A stretch of 64,000 nt of DNA from Leucosporidium creatinivorum (taxonomy: Eukaryota; Basidiomycota; Microbotryomycetes; Leucosporidiales; Leucosporidiaceae): contig BCKL01000005.1 of assembly GCA_001600635.1 (NCBI GenBank), forward strand, positions 553,886 through 617,885, given 5' to 3'. Both the position numbers and the translations under genes were made by a program. The notes under the pieces were generated by a model. That model was not told the origin of the DNA, ran no database searches, and was given only the letters and a program-made list of their open reading frames with translations. Position 1 is the stretch's first letter; every line of letters begins with the position of its first letter. Positions 35,216-50,395 of this stretch are shown piece after piece.

Positions 35216-36398
35216 TCAGTAGATCTGCTCGGACAAGTCGGGTCAGCACGAGTTCAGTCTGAGAAGCGAAAGTAAGCTGTACCTCGTCAAAGGGCCTCGT
35301 ATCACTTGAGCATGACTCCCACACTTCGTTCACTACTCGCTCTGCCTCCTCTTTGGACTTGCAATTGGGGTTGGCGGCGACCGAGAGGATCGCTCGTCTC
35401 CGAACGCAGACCTGTGGGGCGAGAAGATGGTCAGTAAGGGTGAATTATGTACAGTCAGAGCAGAAATGGAGAAGAGTGGCAGCGACGTGGGGGTGGAGTG
35501 CAGGATGGAAGAGGATGAACGAGGAAGGCCGAAGAGAGCGACTCACCTGCTGCTGCTTCGTCCATGCCCAATTCCGCCGAGTGAACTCGCGCGCCCATGC
35601 ACAATCTCCGCTGAGGTTCTCCGCTCGAATCTAGTGTAGAACGAGGAAAAGTCAGCATTACTTCAACTAAGGATCGACGACCGAAATCCACCTCGGTGCA
35701 AGCATGCGCCCTCAAATCCTTGCCCCACTCTCCTTTAACCTCAAACCTCCTCCCATCCCACGCATGAATCAACTCATGCGACAGCGCATCCTCCATATGT
35801 CCTTTGCTCATGAAGCGGTTCTGGCAGAGGAGAATGCCGAGGGTGGAAGAGTAGCCTCCGGCGAGAGTTGGTGGGCAGGGCTTGCAGGTGATGGGGAGGG
35901 GAAGGTTCGGCGTGGAGGATTCGGAGGAAGGGATGGCTTCGGGTGGTGGAGGAAGGAGGGCGATGTGCTGTAGGAGGAAACGGACGATGGGGCCTAGGAG
36001 GGAGAAGGAAATCAGCTCTAGTTCGGCGATGAGGGGCGGTGGAGAGCTGGCGAGCTGGAAGCATGAATTCGAACACATGCTCCACCAGTAGCACTCGTCA
36101 CCGGTGCACCGAAAGCTGTAGGGAACCCAACGCGCGACTCACTCTCCTTGGTCAAGTCGTCCCTCCACTTCTCACAGCGCTTGCACTCTTTCGCTTCCCG
36201 TTTAAGATCCGCCTCGATTTTTTCCGGTACAACCTCCCCTTGCTTCGGCTGCATGATCTTGCCATCCTCCCACTTGTTTTGCTCGTCGCAGCGGAGAGGC
36301 GAACAGCGGCCTGCGGTGCTTGGGACGAGCGAAGTGATGGCGACGCGCCAGCGCTCAAACTCGCGCTTGAAGCCTAGAGAATCCTCGGTATGCGACAT
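35216..36398 (-). CDS. ATP23: Mitochondrial inner-membrane metalloprotease Atp23
   Basis: Zinc protease of the intermembrane space that matures and helps assemble the Atp6 subunit of ATP synthase. Seen: a Cys-bearing N-terminal block ([20 protein letters not shown]), [20 protein letters not shown], the HExxH site [17 protein letters not shown], then [39 protein letters not shown] and [15 protein letters not shown]. The paired cysteines fit the disulfide-rich Atp23 fold. The last junction leaves just two codons (IY) and the stop in the terminal exon, ending at 35216; reading through instead would add an unrelated tail. The start [10 protein letters not shown] is the ATG at 36398. An N-terminal cleavable presequence is not evident, as expected for this family. 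It is divergent from FIP1 with about 130 bp between starts. Confidence 0.93.
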
Positions 36399-36531
36399 GT
36401 TCTGTAGTCGAGGTGTGAGACAGCGAAGAGACAGAGGGCAACCTGCTCCGCCGCGAATCGTCGCTCCTTGACTTCTAACGCTCACCTCGTTACATTCCTC
36501 GACTCGTTTCGGGCTCGTATTTAGCTACAGT

Positions 36532-39380
36532 ATGGACGACGATGAAGCTTTTCTGTACGGAGATTCTGGAGACGAGGCAACGCCGGTAGCGCAGCCCGGT
36601 GAGCTTCCACTCGCTCTCCTCGTTTCGAGGTCGCGCTGACGTTTATTACATGCTCTACTGCAGATCCTATTGCTCAAAACGGCTCCGCGTAAGCTTGAGC
36701 TGGGTTTCACTGCTTTCTAGCGCATCAGCTAACCACTCCGACGTCCTACAGCGAGGTTGAAGGAGCAGAGGAGCAAGACGACGACCTAGCTGAGGAGGAC
36801 GAGGAAAGCGAGGTGAGCACCTACAGCGCTTGCAGGTGCCTTTTCGTACATCCTACGAGTAGCCCGCTGACCTAGCTGTGCACAGGACGACCTCGAAATC
36901 ATCCTCGACGGAGACGGCGCTGCCCCACCACCGTGAGCTCGACTCCACTGCTACTCAAACTCGGCGTGAGCTGACCCTTTGTGCACAGAACTCGCCGACC
37001 TGCTCCGCCTGTCCGTCCTGCTCTCCCACCGCCCAAGCGTAAGCCTCCGCTCGACTTCGCAACGATCTCTGAGCTAACCCTTCGCCGTTTCGTAGCCACC
37101 GCTCCCGCACCCTCCGCTACCACCGAGTACGCACCTCTCGACCGTCCTGGCGTCGCGCCCGCCACCAGCGCTACTCCCGCCCCTCAGCCCTCGGCCGAGA
37201 CCAGCGAGATCCCCCCTCCTCGCGAGGAGCTCCCTCCTGCTCCCACCGCCGAGGGAGAAGTTGAGGGCTCAGCTACACCCGCCCCGGTCGTCGGTCTCGT
37301 TCCTCATGGCTCGCTCGTCCCCCTCGAGTATCAGCAAGCTCAGCAAGCGCCCACTATCGACGTCGACGCGCTCATGAAGGACGCGGATGGCAACGACTTG
37401 TTTGACCAGGATATCGATAGCCTCGAGGACAAGCCGTGGAGGAAGCCTGGAGCCAACATGGCCGACTACTTCAACTATGGTATGAACGAGCCGGCGTGGA
37501 AGAATTATGTGCTCAAGCAGCGCAAGTTGAGGGAGTCGGAGAGCGCCGAGAATAACCCTTTCGCTGTGAGTGCACGCCTCTGCTCATTCATAATACTCTC
37601 CTTCACTCGAGCTTGAGCTGACCCTTCACCCCTCGCAGGCCTTCGCCTCTGGCAACATCGCCGAAGCCTGGCGCACCCTCGCCCCCGAGATGAAGGCCGT
37701 CATGATGGCCACCATCATGGGCTACCAACCAGGGATGAACATGCCTCCCCAAGCAATGATGAGCATGATGGCTGGAATGGGCGGGATGCCGGGAATGGGA
37801 GGAGGGATGCCCGGCCAGCAGCAGCAGCAGCAGCAGTTTGGCATGCAGGGAGGCATGCCTGGTCAGTTTGGTGGTGGACAGGGGATGGAGATGGGTGGTG
37901 GTGGTGGGTTTGGAGGACCGCAGGGGATGAATGGAGGGATGGACATGTCGGGTGGAGCTGGATTCCCCGGTCAGCAGGGCTTCGAGGGTCAGACTGGAGC
38001 CGAGGGTCAAGGTGAGCTCTCGCCCAGCGTTTTGAGGTTCGCGACCGGCCGCTGACGCTTTGTGACTGCTTAGGAGGAGCCGACTCTCCCATGGTCAACG
38101 GCACCGGCGAGCAAGCCGAGCCTCAGTCGGGCGACATCGCTGGCTTCGCTCCAGTAAGCCGAGTTTCCTTCGCCCGAGCTCGCGTCTCTTCGTGCAGGAC
38201 CCTCAGCTTATCTCTTTCTCACGACAGGGCCCCTTCAACACGCAGAACCGTGGAGGAGCCTTGGCCGCTCCTGGCCCAGCGGGCGCCTTCGCTCGCGGCG
38301 GTCGACCTCCCTTCCCCAATGCGGCAATGGGTGTTGGTGAGCTTCTTTTACTACACGTCTCTACTCCCGGCGTCAAGCTGACCCTTTTCCTCCACCAACA
38401 GCCCCCGTCATCCCTCGACCTGCCTCCCCTCTCCCCGCCAACGTTCCTACCGGCCCTCGCAACGCAGGACCACCTCCCACCGGCCCTCGTCGCGAGCGCA
38501 CCTACAAGGACAAGGACAAGGATCGCCAAGGCGCCGCTGGTGACGACCACGGCCTCGACTACGGAGCAGGCAACGGAGGTTCGCCCGCCCGCTCTCGTCG
38601 CGATGACCGACACTACGAGGATGATGGGGAACGTCGCTCGTCCAGCAGGCGCGATCGTTATGGGGAGGATGATTATCGTGATTCGAGGGATCGGGAGCGG
38701 AGGAGCTCGCGCAGGACGAGGGAGGAAGAGGAGGAAGCGGCGAGGAGGCCGGAGAAGAAGCGCGAGCGCGGAGGAGGGATGGACGACTTCTTCCCCGATA
38801 AGAAGAGTATCAAGGAGGAGGATGCGGGAACCCCTCCGGTCGTTGGCATCAAGATTCGAGGAGCGAGGACCGCTACCGCCGAGGTTGCTCGCGAGTCGGT
38901 TGAGCCCGAGGAGTCGAGGAGGAGTAGTAGGCGTGGGGAGAGGGAGAGGAGGGATAGTAAGGATGATGATGCCGAGTCTTCGTCGAGGAGGAGCTACCGC
39001 CGTCGGGAGGATGAGGAGTACTCGTCGAGGCGGAGCACGAGGGGCAGTGGAGCCGAGGATGAGAGGAGGAGCAGTAGGAGGAGCGGGCGGGATGATTATG
39101 AGGATGATGGAGAGAGGCGTTCGACGAGGAGTAGGGCCGAAGAGGAGCCGCGTTCGCGAGGTGGAAGTGCGGGCGAGGAGAGGCGTCGAAGGAGGCATGA
39201 TTGGGGAGACGACGACGACGAGGAGAGCAAGGACGATACGAGGTGAGCACTTCTTGGCTCTTTCCTCCATACCGGCCCCTTCGCTGACTCTCTCCTCTAC
39301 TATGCAGGAAACGCAAGGCCGAGGAGGATCCCGAGGGAAGGAGGAGTCGGCCTTCGTCTGGACGTTACAAGGACGAGTGA
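36532..39380 (+). CDS. FIP1: Polyadenylation factor Fip1
   Basis: Subunit of the cleavage and polyadenylation factor that tethers poly(A) polymerase to the 3'-end machinery in the nucleus. About 730 residues in some eleven exons; the first few are very short (22, 9 and 20 codons) and encode acidic sequence ([42 protein letters not shown]). The diagnostic Fip1 motif is present: [20 protein letters not shown] then [14 protein letters not shown]. It is followed by a Met/Gly/Gln-rich low-complexity region ([19 protein letters not shown]) and a long Arg/Ser/Asp/Glu C-terminus ([16 protein letters not shown] repeats) that resembles the RE/RD region of animal FIP1L1 and is absent from budding yeast. 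It ends in [10 protein letters not shown]. The start is the ATG at 36532. Confidence 0.92.
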
Positions 39381-39568
39381 TGGACCTCGGTAGGGGAATT
39401 CTGTATACTGTGAAATTCCCAGCCCTCGAGATCTGTAGGAAAACCAGAGCCGTTTGCGAATGGCCCACGAGAGCCGAGATGAGAGAGCGAGAAGTGTCGA
39501 TCTGCTCTCTCCCTTCTCCCATTCACTTCTCGCCCGTCTCTTCGACCCCAATCTCGCTCGCAGTCAGC

Positions 39569-40421
39569 ATGGCACCTCCTCAAGGCTCTAGCAAGCATGG
39601 CTCGCAGGACTCGAGCCAGATGAGCGACGACAGCGGCGTGTAAGTCATCACCCACTCGCACGCTGTCTCTTTCGCCTTCGTTTCTCGGCCTCCCAGCCTC
39701 TGAGCGGGCTAGCCTTTTGTACCGAGAGCAAGAAAGCTGACTCAACTTCACTGCTACCGCTCTGCAGCCAAGCTTTCATCGCCGCGAGGGCGAAAGAGGC
39801 GAGGTCTGCGAAGGCAGCTCACGAGAAGACCAAGCAGACGCTTCAGAACGCTCAGCAGGCGACGACCGAGTACGAAAAGAAGGTCAACGCTGCTCTGGAG
39901 GAGCATACGACTAGGGTGTGAGTCTTGAGTGCTAGGGAGAGCGTCGAGAGGAGGGAGAGAGAAGCTGACCCGCGCTCGGCGCTCGAATGGCACAGGCAGA
40001 AGAAGGTCAAGGAGCACCAAGCGCTCGAGAGGAAGTTACTGGAGGAGATGGAAGCCGCTCGCGTCGAGGTGCTGGGATTGATCGCTCGCAATGGGGTGCG
40101 CCGAGCTTGCCCTTCCTCGGTTGAAGAGACCGACGGCGTGTGTAGACGCCGCTGACCCTTTCGCAACTACAGGAGATCCTCGAGAAGTTCTTCACATCGG
40201 CTACTCGCGAGACGGAGAAGATCCTCAAGGACTACAACTCCAACTCGGAGCGCATCGAGTGGATGACCAAGGGTTCGGCGATTCGCTCCTTCCTCAGACT
40301 CGCTCACTGACGCTCTATCGCACCCGCAGAGGAGGAGAGTGGAGTCAAAGATGCTATCGACCGCCTCTGGGACGGCTCGGATGAGGATCAAGACGGAGGC
40401 AAGGGCGCCGAGGGAGCTTGA
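39569..40421 (+). CDS. Small coiled-coil protein of unknown function
   Basis: Five exons give about 170 residues. After a polar start (MAPPQGSSKHGSQDSSQM), the protein is nearly all amphipathic helix: AFIAARAKEARSAKAAHEKT, QNAQQATTEYEKKVNAALEE, KEHQALERKLLEEMEAARVE, LEKFFTSATRETEKILKDYN, and an acidic tail (RLWDGSDEDQDGGKGAEGA). Heptad-like spacing of Leu, Ala and Val suggests a coiled coil. No catalytic or membrane signal. I do not recognise the family. All splice junctions are in phase, which supports a real gene. Confidence 0.7.
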
Positions 40422-40626
40422 GTAGCTGCTCGCTCTTTAGGCCTCGAGTAGGGTGTGAAGGCCGCCGCAATGGCGAGTGCATTGAGAAATGATCATACTA
40501 GCTACACTGCTGCGAACCGAACCCGAACTGTAGCAAAAGTTCAAAGCTCGGCGCCTGCTCCTCCACGGTACTGACTGACGAAACCGAAAACCGAGACCCT
40601 CCTCCCTTCTTCTACTCCAAACCCTC

Positions 40627-42711
40627 TTATCCAACTCCATCGCTCCCAACCATACCCTTGTTCCACGCACGCTTGTCATGCGAGCCCTTGACCAACTCTC
40701 CCTCAAGCTGCACGACCTCACGGTCGAGGACTCGGAGTTGAGTCTCGGCGCGTCCACGGGCGGCGTCGACCTTGATGGCGAGATCCTCGGGAAGGCCGGT
40801 GGAGGTGGGAAGGAGGGTGAAAGCTTCGTCGAGGACGGTGAGGACGGTGCGGAGGTTGTTGGGGCTTTTGCAGGAGAGGATTAGCTCGGGGGTTGAAGAG
40901 GGAGGAGAGGGAGAAGGCTCACAGGTACTTCACGATGGGAGAGCCTCCGGTAGCGATGGGGAAGTTGGAGTAGTGAAGGATGTATCGCTTCGTGAAGCGC
41001 CAGTGGCTGGAGGGAGAGAGGAAGTCAGCGAGCTGAAGAACAGAGAGTGAGCCGAGGTGCCGACGAGCGCCGAGCACTTACCGGTCGCGGATCTCGCGAT
41101 TCTGGTCAAGTAGCAAGATATAGAGCGCTTGACTCTCCTTGTTACCCCTCGAGAATTCGACGATATTGGCCTCGGTAGCTCGGTGCTCCAGAGCCTCGAG
41201 ATAGACCCTCTGCGCCGCTGGGCGGTAGGCTCGGAACTCGCGTAGGGTGGCCGTGAGGGCGTTCCGGGGCAGCCTCGCCGTCGTCTGCGTGGTGTTGTCA
41301 AGGCTGGGCAACAGCGAATCGTTGGCTCCGGACTCTCCCCTGAAGGCTTTCGGCTCGGCGCTGACTCCCTCGTAGACCACGCCGTTTGGAAACATTTCGT
41401 TGGCCTTCTCCGGTCCCGTTCCAAAGATGAAGGAGCGGAACTTTAGATAGTCCACGGGCCGGCTCCAGGACCCGTGAGCGGCGAAGAGAAGCGTCGTACA
41501 GCGGTCGAGGCAGATGGCGGGGAGAGAGAGAGAGAGAAGGAAGGTCAGCTCGGCGTTGCTTGTGACGGCGGCGGCGGGCTGCTGCTGCGCCAACATACGT
41601 ACCACATGGTGTCCATTGCAGCGTTGATCTTCCTATACACAAGAATGGGTCAACGATGGCGTGCTGGTAGAGAGAGATATGCGAGACTGACTCGTAAGTC
41701 GACAGAAGGCCTCGCATAGCGACGTTGAAGGCCTTGCGGTCTCCGGCGTTGGCGGCCTCGAGAACGTTCTCCGTGAAGTGAACGACGCGACCCGAGTGAG
41801 CCACCATGGTAACGTGCACGAGGATGAAGCCCGCCTCGCTACCATCGGCATCCTCGAAAGCTCGGATGAGGCGGAGGTTGTCGGTTTCCCATCCCGTGCC
41901 GAGGCGCTGAGGATCGGTCTCAGCTCCCTTTTTGAGGCGTTGGTAGTTCTGGAGGGCGTAGGAGCTGGCGTACTCCATGAAGGGGAAGTGGCCGAGAGCG
42001 TCGGCAAGGCGGTTGAGGGGAACGGCGAGTTCGGCGGGAAGGACGTCGCGGCCGCTGCAGTACGTTCCGGTGGCGCGGAAGTGCTGGTCGACGGGCTCGA
42101 GGAGGTAGGCCTGTGTTTTGAGGTGAAGGTTAGCCAGTTGGTACAGGGTCGCAGGACCTCGGCGCCGAGTCGCTTACGCTCGTCGCGAAGCAGTAGTCGC
42201 GGAAGAGGGCTGTACTAGAAGTCAGCGGAGGTACAATGTCGGCTCAACATCCTCACTCACCACTCATGAGATGCTGGTTGCCGGAAGCGATGACTTGGTC
42301 CACCTTCTCGGCGAGTCCAGCGCCCTTGAGCTCGGACTTGGCGGCATCGCCGAACTGACCGAGAGCGAGGAGACCTTGCGTACCATCGGGCTGGCGGATG
42401 GTCATGCGCTTGAGAAGAGAGTCCAGAGGCCCGAACTCCTTGGGGAGGTTGACGAGAGGGTCTTGACGAGGGAGGAAGCTGAAGCGAGCCGAACAGAGGT
42501 TCGAGGAAGGTGGGGATGGTCAGCTCGGGATACAGGAAAACCTTGACTGGTTCTCGGCTTACCCGCGCTCCCTGGAGATAGTGAACTGAGGCAGTTTGGC
42601 CTGCTCCACCGGCGAGTAGTCCTCGAGAAGCAGGGGCCGCTGAGTGGGAGTGTGAGTGAGGGAGGCTAAGGAGCGCCGTTGCTGCCTAACAGCCTGGCGT
42701 AGGATGGTCAT
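40627..42711 (-). CDS. BNA2: Indoleamine 2,3-dioxygenase
   Basis: Heme enzyme that opens the tryptophan indole ring to N-formylkynurenine, the first step of the kynurenine route to NAD. About 550 residues in several exons. Family blocks: FGPLDSLLKRMTIRQPDGTQ, FPFMEYASSYALQNYQRLKK, LIRAFEDADGSEAGFILVHV, FRSFIFGTGPEKANEMFPNG, VVYEGVSAEPKAFRGESGAN (the conserved FRGxSGA), and RDRHWRFTKRYILHYSNFPI with ATGGSPIVKYLPNNL. The His in RDRHW aligns with the proximal heme ligand of animal IDO (SYHLQIVTKYIL). The GGSPI signature is typical of fungal IDOs. The start MTILRQAVRQQRRSLASLTH is basic, but a mitochondrial location is not usual for IDO. The C-terminal tail past LPNNL is a helical extension. Confidence 0.92.
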
Positions 42712-43028
42712 GATGTGCTGGGAGGTTGCGTGCAGTACGAGGAGTGAGCTGGGAGCAGTCAATGGTATGAGAGAGAGCTAGGAATGGCGCGTGAGGCCCG
42801 AGACTGAGATAGGCTTGCCGCCTGACCTGCCCCACTAAGAGCCGTCGGGGATGTTCTGCTACCCTTGCAGTTACTTGTGTGCATTAGCCAACGGCCGAGA
42901 GACGCGTAAAAGTACGCGCTGCTGCTATCGCCGAAGAGAGGAGGTCGAGGAGGTCCCAGCTCAGCTTCCAGCGCCGAACGCCTCTCCTGACCTCGAACCA
43001 ACACCGAGCTTTCGACCAATTCGACGCG
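42712..43028. promoter_or_regulatory. Divergent promoter of BNA2 and GPI11
   Basis: 317 bases between two outward-reading genes. No TATA box or known site recognised; nothing else seen. Confidence 0.45.
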
Positions 43029-44277
43029 ATGGCCGCCAAGAAACGCACAGGAAAGGCTACAGAAACACCTACAGCTACAGCAGATACACAAAGCGCCTTA
43101 CCACCTTCGCCGCTCCCTCTGCACCACTACCTGCCGCGCGTCCCTATCCAGCTAGCAGCCATCATCTTCTGCCTGTACACCTCAGCAGACAAGGAGCTGG
43201 TACCTGGTGGTACAGCAACGGAGCGCGTGCTCGAGTCGCTCATCCAGGATCCTACCGCCTTCCTCATCACCGCCTGCACCTCGATTCTCGTCGTTCAATT
43301 CTGGTTCGGGCACTGGGCGCGAGGGCTGCGCAAGGAGGCAGACAAGCTGGAGAAGGAAGGGCCTGTCAAGGTGCAGGAGAAGACCGCTCAAGCGTCGACC
43401 GAGAAGAAGGAGCAGCAGGGATTCGCGGCGACGATGAAGGAGATGGTTACCAAGACTTGGAACGGCGAGGCGCCGCATAAGAAGATGGTCAAGACTACCA
43501 AGGAGGGCAAGAAGACTACACCTATCGACCTCGACTTCAAGGTGAGCTGTGCTCCTGCTTCGACGGAGCTCGAACGCACCAGCTAACCTGTTCTCGGTGT
43601 TCTTGCAGCACTTGATGCCCGCTACCATCACTACGGGAGGTGTAGCGCTGGTCATTCATGCTTGTGCTGTGCTCCTTGGAGCTCCCCTGCTCGAGTGAGC
43701 CCCGCATCGCTGTACAGACCCGACGCCGTTCGCTGATCCCTTCCTCACCGACGCTTCGCAGCCGAATTCCTCAAACGTTCCTCCTCTCCCTCTTCGTATC
43801 GGTCCTCGCCATCACTCCCCTCGCCATCACCATCCCCATCCACGAGCGTTTCGTCTGGCAGCGCCTCTTCTCCTCGGTCGAGTGAGCTTCTCCCACCCCT
43901 TCTCGGCCCACGAGCTCTCACTAATCTCTCATTATCTCCTCTTTCCCTTTCCCCCTCTCATCCCTTCCTTGGCGATTCTACAGCCCCTCCAACGACCTCG
44001 AAGTGGCCCTCCTCGTTCCCGCCCTCGGCGCTCTCGTCGGCTGCTGGGCTGGCGCCATCCCCATCCCTCTAGACTGGGACAAGCCCTGGCAGGTGAGTTC
44101 TGCATCCTTCTCTTCTTCCCTCAGTGCTCTCCTCCACCTCCGACCGAGGCTGACCCTTCCCTCACTCTCGACTCTCAGGCTTGGCCCACCACCTGCGTCC
44201 TCGGTGCGGTCGGTGGACACGCTATCGGCTCGCTCGTGAGCTTGGGCATGTGCTCGTACAATGCGACGAGGCGGTAG
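43029..44277 (+). CDS. GPI11: GPI-anchor biosynthesis protein Gpi11/PIG-F
   Basis: ER multi-pass protein that helps add ethanolamine phosphate to the GPI anchor, working with Gpi13 and Gpi7. About 300 residues in five exons. Hydrophobic segments: VPIQLAAIIFCLYTSAD, AFLITACTSILVVQFWFG, ITTGGVALVIHACAVLLGAP, FLLSLFVSVLAITPLAITIP, VALLVPALGALVGCWAGAIP and CVLGAVGGHAIGSLVSLGMC. The signature PIPLDWDKPWQAWP near the C-terminus is the diagnostic PIG-F motif. Between helices 2 and 3 there is a long Lys/Glu-rich loop that is larger than usual. The last residues are YNATRR; the basic end may be an ER retention signal. Confidence 0.9.
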
Positions 44278-44484
44278 TCACGGCGGATCTATAGAGCAGC
44301 AATGCCGAGCCAATTTTCGGACTCGTCGTTCTCGGTGGTCGAGAGTCGGAGAGTGAGAGAGCGGCTGAGGTGCATTGACTTCAGCAGTAGGGCGAGACTT
44401 CGCTGTGAGCGAGTGTAGATATGCAGAATGCGCTGTTCGTTGCAGCTTTCGATAATGTACCCTCCCTTCTTGGCCCTCCCCCGC

Positions 44485-47179
<2,695 letters not shown>

Positions 47180-47344
47180 CTTTTGCGCGTCAAGAGATGA
47201 GAGGCGGAGCGCGACCCGTGTCCGAAGCTCGAAGCTCGCGCGTAGTTGAAGCAAGTCGAGTCGAGTTCACAAGCAAGCGGGAGAGGGGGGTACAACAAAG
47301 CGAGAGGAGAGTAGAAAGCATCACAAAGCACCACATCCGCCCCC

Positions 47345-50300
47345 TCAATCATCAGCGTTCTGCTTGTTGCGCTTGGCCTTCGCCGCGCTCACTGCGGAGG
47401 GAGAGGGAAATGCTCGTCAGCTACAGGAGTGGATGAGTGCAGAGGACAGCCACTCACTCTCCCTCGAAAGCTGGTTGGAGGTCATGTCGCCCTGCGGCCA
47501 AAGCGTGAGGATCTAGAGAGGTAAGGAGGGTCAGCTCGTTCGCCGAGAGGGTCAAATAAAGGGTCCGGCTCACCTTCGAGTAGAGCGCTTTGCGAGCGTT
47601 CATGCTCGAGAAAGGCTTTTCTCCCTTCTCGACGGCCTTTTCGAGTTCCCTGTTGCGAACAACGAAGCGAGGTGAGCGAGCGGAAACAAGGCGGCTCGGC
47701 GGAGGAAGGAAAGGACGTACTGCTTCTCGGTGATGAGAGTCGACATTTCGTCGTCCAGCTCGACGAGGTTGAGGATAGCGAAGCGCATGGGCTCGGTGAA
47801 CTTGAACTTGAACTTGGGCTCGGTGGCTGCGAGGGGAAGGGCGAAGTCGGCGCCGAGCTCGAGGAAGCGACACCAAAAGCTACTCACGTCCTCCATCATC
47901 ATCCTTGCCGCCAGGTCCAGGAGAAGTACCAGCCTCCCCTCCAGCCTTTGACGACCCAGGCGTTCCAGCAATGGCCGCAAGAGGAGCAACAGCCCCCGGC
48001 GCCATCGCCTCGGGGCTCGTCTGCCTACTCACGCTCTTCTCCGCATCAAACTTGGCCTTTTCGACCACCCAAGCCGCATGCGTCGCCGCAAAGTCCGTCT
48101 TCTGCTGCACGAGGGTCTCGTTGACGCCACGACGAACAATGTCGATGTGCTGCTCCTGCGCGGCGTTGATGCCGTCGATGCGGTGCTGGAAGATCTCGCG
48201 CTTGACGAGCTTCTTCATCGTGAAGAGGTTGTAGGGGAAGAGTTTGGGAAGGATGGCGAAGAAGTCGTCGTCGTACTCGCCCAGGTCGAGGGCCTTTTGC
48301 GCGACGTCCATGAGGAGAGGGCGAAGGCGAGGAGGGAACTTGCCCTTGATCTCGAAGCTCTCTGTAAGAGGTGACAGTCAGCGAGGTCATTGTATACTGG
48401 ACGATATTGGAGCTCACCCTTGTTGATCTCGACCTTGAGCATGTCGATCTCGGCCTGAAGCTCGGGAGAGAAGCTATGAGGGCCGCTCCTCTCGGGCTAG
48501 AAGTGCGGGCTGGGGGTCAGCACAAGCAGTGATCTTCGGTAGAGGACAGCACGCACCTTCTTTGCCGCTTTGGACACAGGAGGAAGAGGACCAGCGCTGC
48601 CGAAGGTGGGCAACGAGGAGACGCTAGGAAGGTCGTCGCCGAGGTGAGGGGTGGAAGGAGCAGATGCGCCAGCTATGGACGAGAACATCAGTACGTCGAC
48701 TCGGGCTAGCGAAAGCGAAGTTGGACGTACGAGTAGGAGGGTCGCCGGCTCCCTTGGCCCTGCGAGTCGCGGGGATGAGGTTGCCCTTGTCGTCGTACTG
48801 TAGAGAGAGGACTGTCAGCGATCTGAAATGGGATGAGTAGACCGGCGGCTCACTTTGGGCTTGTTCTTCGATCCAGCGGTGCGACCACGGTGTTTCTTCG
48901 TCTCGACCTCGACTTCGCCCGTGCAAACGAAGAAGCCGGGACGGAGAGCAGGGACGTAGTGCTTGGGCTGTGGAGCGTAGAGGGTCAGAAGCCGAATTAA
49001 CCTCGACGAAGCGTGAGCACACACCTCGTACAAGTCGAGCTCCGTGTCGTCGACGAATGGATCTCCAGTGTCGTATCCGCCGTGACGGCCTTGAACAACG
49101 TTGGGACCACGCTTCTTCCTCTTCTTCTGCTCTCGAAAGGGACGATTAGCTTCTCGCCTACACCTCGAAGAAAGAGACCTGTTGCTCACCACCGGAACAG
49201 CAGCAGCAGCTCCAGTAGAGGGCCCCGCGAGTCCGCTCGGTCCAGACACCGCCCCCTCGACCCCCTCCATCTTATCGTCTCCTTTCTCCTTCTCCTCATC
49301 ATGCTCTTTCTTGTTCTTCCTACTCCCACCCTCTCCATCACTCTCATCACTGTCCCCCTCCTCGCCCTCGGTATTGCTGCCGTCGTCCCCCTCATCCTCC
49401 CCCTCCGGCTCCGGCTCGTCCGTGTATCCTGCATCTTTGGCGAGCTCATCGATGTTGTGCTGAGGAACGTCGCTAGCCGTACCGGGAGGAGGGAGGGTGA
49501 TCTCGAGGCGGATGGTCTTGGGAACAGGTTTGGGCTTGGGAAGGGGGGCGACGGGAGGAGATTTGGCGCGGCGAGCGGTAGCAGGGGCGTGGAGGTGGTG
49601 GTTGGCGGGGACGGCGACGGAGACTTCGATGGGTCCGGTAGGAGGGGGTGCGTTGGGGAGAGGATGGGAGAGAAGAGCGTCGATGCTGGAGCTAGAGATC
49701 CTCGACGCCGAGGGAGGGGCCGCGACGGGTGCGGCGGCGGGCGGTCGAGCGATAGGGCTGGTAGCGCGGGAGGAAGGAAGACTGCTGAGCGAGTTGGAGC
49801 TGTCGGCGCGAGTGAGGGTCTTGACGGGCGACTTGGGCGCCGCCGCTTCGACGACGATGGGCTCCGCTTGAGGCGTCGGCGACTTGGTCCTCGCGCGCTG
49901 AGCTTCGGGCTCGTCGGCGTCGATCATGACAACGTCCTCTTGGGGTTCCTCCCTAGCATGCTTCCTCGTTGATGCGCCCTTGCCGTTGGCCTTGCCCGCG
50001 CTCACGGGAGCGCTGCGTCGCCCAGCTCCAGCTCCAGCTTCTCCGACCATCTGCAGAGCCACCTCTTTAGCCTCCTGCGAGTCCTCGTCCGAGTCACCAA
50101 TGACGACCGTCTCGACGTTCCCAGTCGCCGTCTTCTTTGCGCTGGCCGCCGCGCTGGTCGTACTCCTCGAGCTACGCAAGCTGGCAGAGCGAGCAGGAGG
50201 GGGAACGACGGCGCGGTGCGAAGTGGGCGTCCCTCCCTGCTGTCGACCAGTCGCCGCCTTGTCCTGCTGTTCTTGCTCTGCGAGCGCCTTGGTTTCGAGT

Positions 50301-50395
50301 CGTCCCAGCAAGCTGCTCGAGTCGCGCTGCTTGTCGACTTCCGCGAAAGGGTCTCCGTCCGGGTGCTCGCCGTGCGGGAAAGCTATCGGCGCCAT
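47345..50395 (-). CDS. HPC2: HIR complex subunit Hpc2 / ubinuclein-like
   Basis: Histone H3.3/H4 chaperone complex component that partners with Hir1/Hira in replication-independent nucleosome assembly. About 830 residues. The HUN (Hpc2-related) domain is plain: RHGGYDTGDPFVDDTELDLY followed by EPKHYVPALRPGFFVCTGEV. Before it is a long disordered region rich in Ser/Pro/Ala and acidic residues (EPEPEGEDEGDDGSNTEGEE). After it comes a Gly/Lys-rich HRGRTAGSKNKPK and a helical middle domain (FPPRLRPLLMDVAQKALDLG, DFFAILPKLFPYNLFTMKKL), as in animal ubinucleins. The end is QGDMTSNQLSREMSAAKAKR. The last exons are short but all keep frame. The long N-terminal exon starts with MAPIAFPHGEHPDGDPFAEV at 50395. 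Confidence 0.88.

Noticed and set aside
38203-39522. 439-codon open frame antisense to FIP1
   Set aside because: Lies opposite the Arg/Ser/Asp repeats; its sequence is Pro/Leu/Ser-rich with no domain. FIP1 itself is well supported.
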